The notes under the pieces were generated by a model. That model was not told the DNA's origin, ran no database searches, and saw only the letters and a list, made by a program, of their open reading frames with translations. Shown piece after piece: positions 43,199 through 43,966 of a stretch of 43,966 bases of DNA (positions are counted from its first letter, which is position 1; each line of letters begins with the position of its first letter). The stretch is from Priapulus caudatus. Lineage: Eukaryota > Priapulida > Priapulimorpha > Priapulimorphida > Priapulidae. Where the stretch lies: contig NW_014577233.1 of the NCBI RefSeq assembly GCF_000485595.1, positions 116,214 through 160,179 of the forward strand. The letters are read 5' to 3'. Made by a program: the position numbers and the translations under genes.

Positions 43199-43230
43199 AA
43201 AAGCGGAAGTGTCGGACGGTGTCGGTGGAG
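43199..43230 (+). repeat. Vigilin exon 7 edge, copy 1 (decayed)
   Basis: CAAAAGCGGAAGTGTCGGACGG-like sequence followed by GTGTCGGTGGAG reads QKRKCRTVSVE, matching copies 2 and 3. The acceptor CAG is replaced by CAC/AAAG, so this copy is probably not usable. Confidence 0.6.
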
Positions 43231-43371
43231 TTAAATTCTTATCTTAACACATTGTTATACACAGAGTCACAGACTAGCCATCGTATTATGTATCCGTGAG
43301 GTTCAATCGTTACCGTTACCAACGTTTTCCCCGGGTGATTCCCGAACTAAAATAGCGATGATATCTCTGAT

Positions 43372-43504
43372 TCTCATCAGTTTTCCATTTATTTCGATTT
43401 TTTTTTTCCGTTTTCCGATGAGAATGATTATGATTTGATACCAAGCGCTTGCGTTCGAGCCACTGTTCAAGATGATCGAGTATAATTGATGACCGTGACA
43501 TCAC
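43372..43504. mobile_element. Partial hAT-like MITE, inverted relative to 25185
   Basis: Shares with 25185-25460, in reverse orientation, TAGTGATGTCACG, TATACTCGATCATC, GAACAGTGGCTC and AAGCGCTTGG. The left terminus is not identifiable. It interrupts the unit between exon 7 edge copies 1 and 2. Confidence 0.7.
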
Positions 43505-43540
43505 TAATCGCTACCATTACCAACGTTTTCCCCTGCGCAG

Positions 43541-43570
43541 AAGAAGAAGTGTCAGACGGTGTCGGTGGAG
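43541..43570 (+). repeat. HDLBP: Vigilin exon 7 edge with acceptor, copy 2
   Basis: Acceptor TTTTCCCCTGCGCAG is followed by 30 bases encoding KKKCQTVSVE, the expected start of vigilin KH4 after exon 6 (YDEK). The sequence then departs from coding (TTAAATTCTTATC) instead of continuing into KH4. It is therefore an edge fragment and not a complete exon. Confidence 0.7.
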
Positions 43571-43671
43571 TTAAATTCTTATCTCGACACATTGTTATAC
43601 ACATACTAACCATCGTATTATGTATCCGTGAGCTTCAATCGTTACCGTTACCAACGTTTTCCCCTGCGCAG

Positions 43672-43701
43672 AAGAGGAAGTGCCAGACGGTGTCGGTGGA
43701 G
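43672..43701 (+). repeat. HDLBP: Vigilin exon 7 edge with acceptor, copy 3
   Basis: Same as copy 2, 131 bases downstream, encoding KRKCQTVSVE. It runs into the single N at 43714, after which unrelated minisatellite begins. The true, complete exon 7 is not present in the window. Confidence 0.7.
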
Positions 43702-43714
43702 TTAAATTCTTATN

Positions 43715-43966
43715 CGCTTTCGAACAGGTAGGGGAGTTAGTGAAGTAATATTGTATTGTCGCTTTCGAACAGGTAGGGGAGTTAGTGAAGTAATATTGTA
43801 TTGTTGCTTTCGAACAGGTAGGGGAGTTAGTGAAGTAATATTGTATTGTCGCTTTCGAACAGGTAGGGGAGTTAGTGAAGTAATATTGTATTGTTGCTTT
43901 CGAACAGGTAGGGGAGTTATTGAAGTAATATTGTATTGTTGCTTTCGAACAGGTAGGGGAGTTAGT
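43715..43966. repeat. 45-bp minisatellite repeating the exon 5 donor, clean copy
   Basis: Nearly identical 45-bp units (CGCTTTCGAACAGGTAGGGG, then AGTTAGTGAAGTAATATTGT) run to the end of the window. They match the ragged array at 41139-41750, which belongs in intron 5. After the N at 43714 they are out of order with respect to exons 6 and 7. Confidence 0.95.

Overview
The window looks like nuclear DNA of a non-arthropod, non-nematode animal, probably a marine invertebrate; I cannot name the species. The reasons are spliced genes with GT/AG introns, many short non-autonomous DNA transposons, a decayed LINE, long microsatellites and TTAGGG-type motifs. It reads as a draft assembly: there is one 518-base gap (31178-31695), one single N (43714), and several tandem arrays with clean outer copies and indel-ridden interiors.

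Two protein-coding genes can be supported. On the minus strand, four in-phase exons (11105 down to 8226) encode the N-terminal part of a glutamine-rich protein, probably a transcriptional regulator; its downstream exons were not found. On the plus strand, from 33926 rightwards, lie the first six exons of vigilin (HDLBP family, multi-KH RNA-binding protein). They encode the acidic N-terminus and KH repeats 1 to 3. Exon 5 (KH2) is broken by indels. The rest of the gene lies beyond, or is scrambled at, the right edge.

Layout: 1-1812 is a long-inverted-repeat element with a nested element. 2103-3374 holds two MITEs. 3420-4480 is a 60-bp minisatellite. 4481-8225 has no gene. 8226-11105 is the Q-rich gene. 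12656-15060 is a 5'-truncated LINE on the minus strand. 15.1-33.9 kb is intergenic: a possible pair of untranslated exons (16.1-16.3 kb), two inverted telomere-motif foldback elements, many MITEs, GA/CT tracts, CA/GC-rich microsatellites, the gap, and a decayed repeat. 33.9 kb to the end is vigilin, whose introns are packed with MITEs and minisatellites.

The most unusual signal is in vigilin. Short copies of its exon edges recur in adjacent introns: exon 3 acceptor, exon 4 donor, exon 5 donor multiplied in a 45-bp array, and exon 7 acceptor in three copies. An intact vigilin KH exon with both splice sites also lies on the opposite strand inside intron 3, and the exon 5 donor array reappears out of order after the single N. 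Some or all of this may be misassembly, and the entries say where. I see no CRISPR array, prokaryotic operon, rRNA or tRNA gene.
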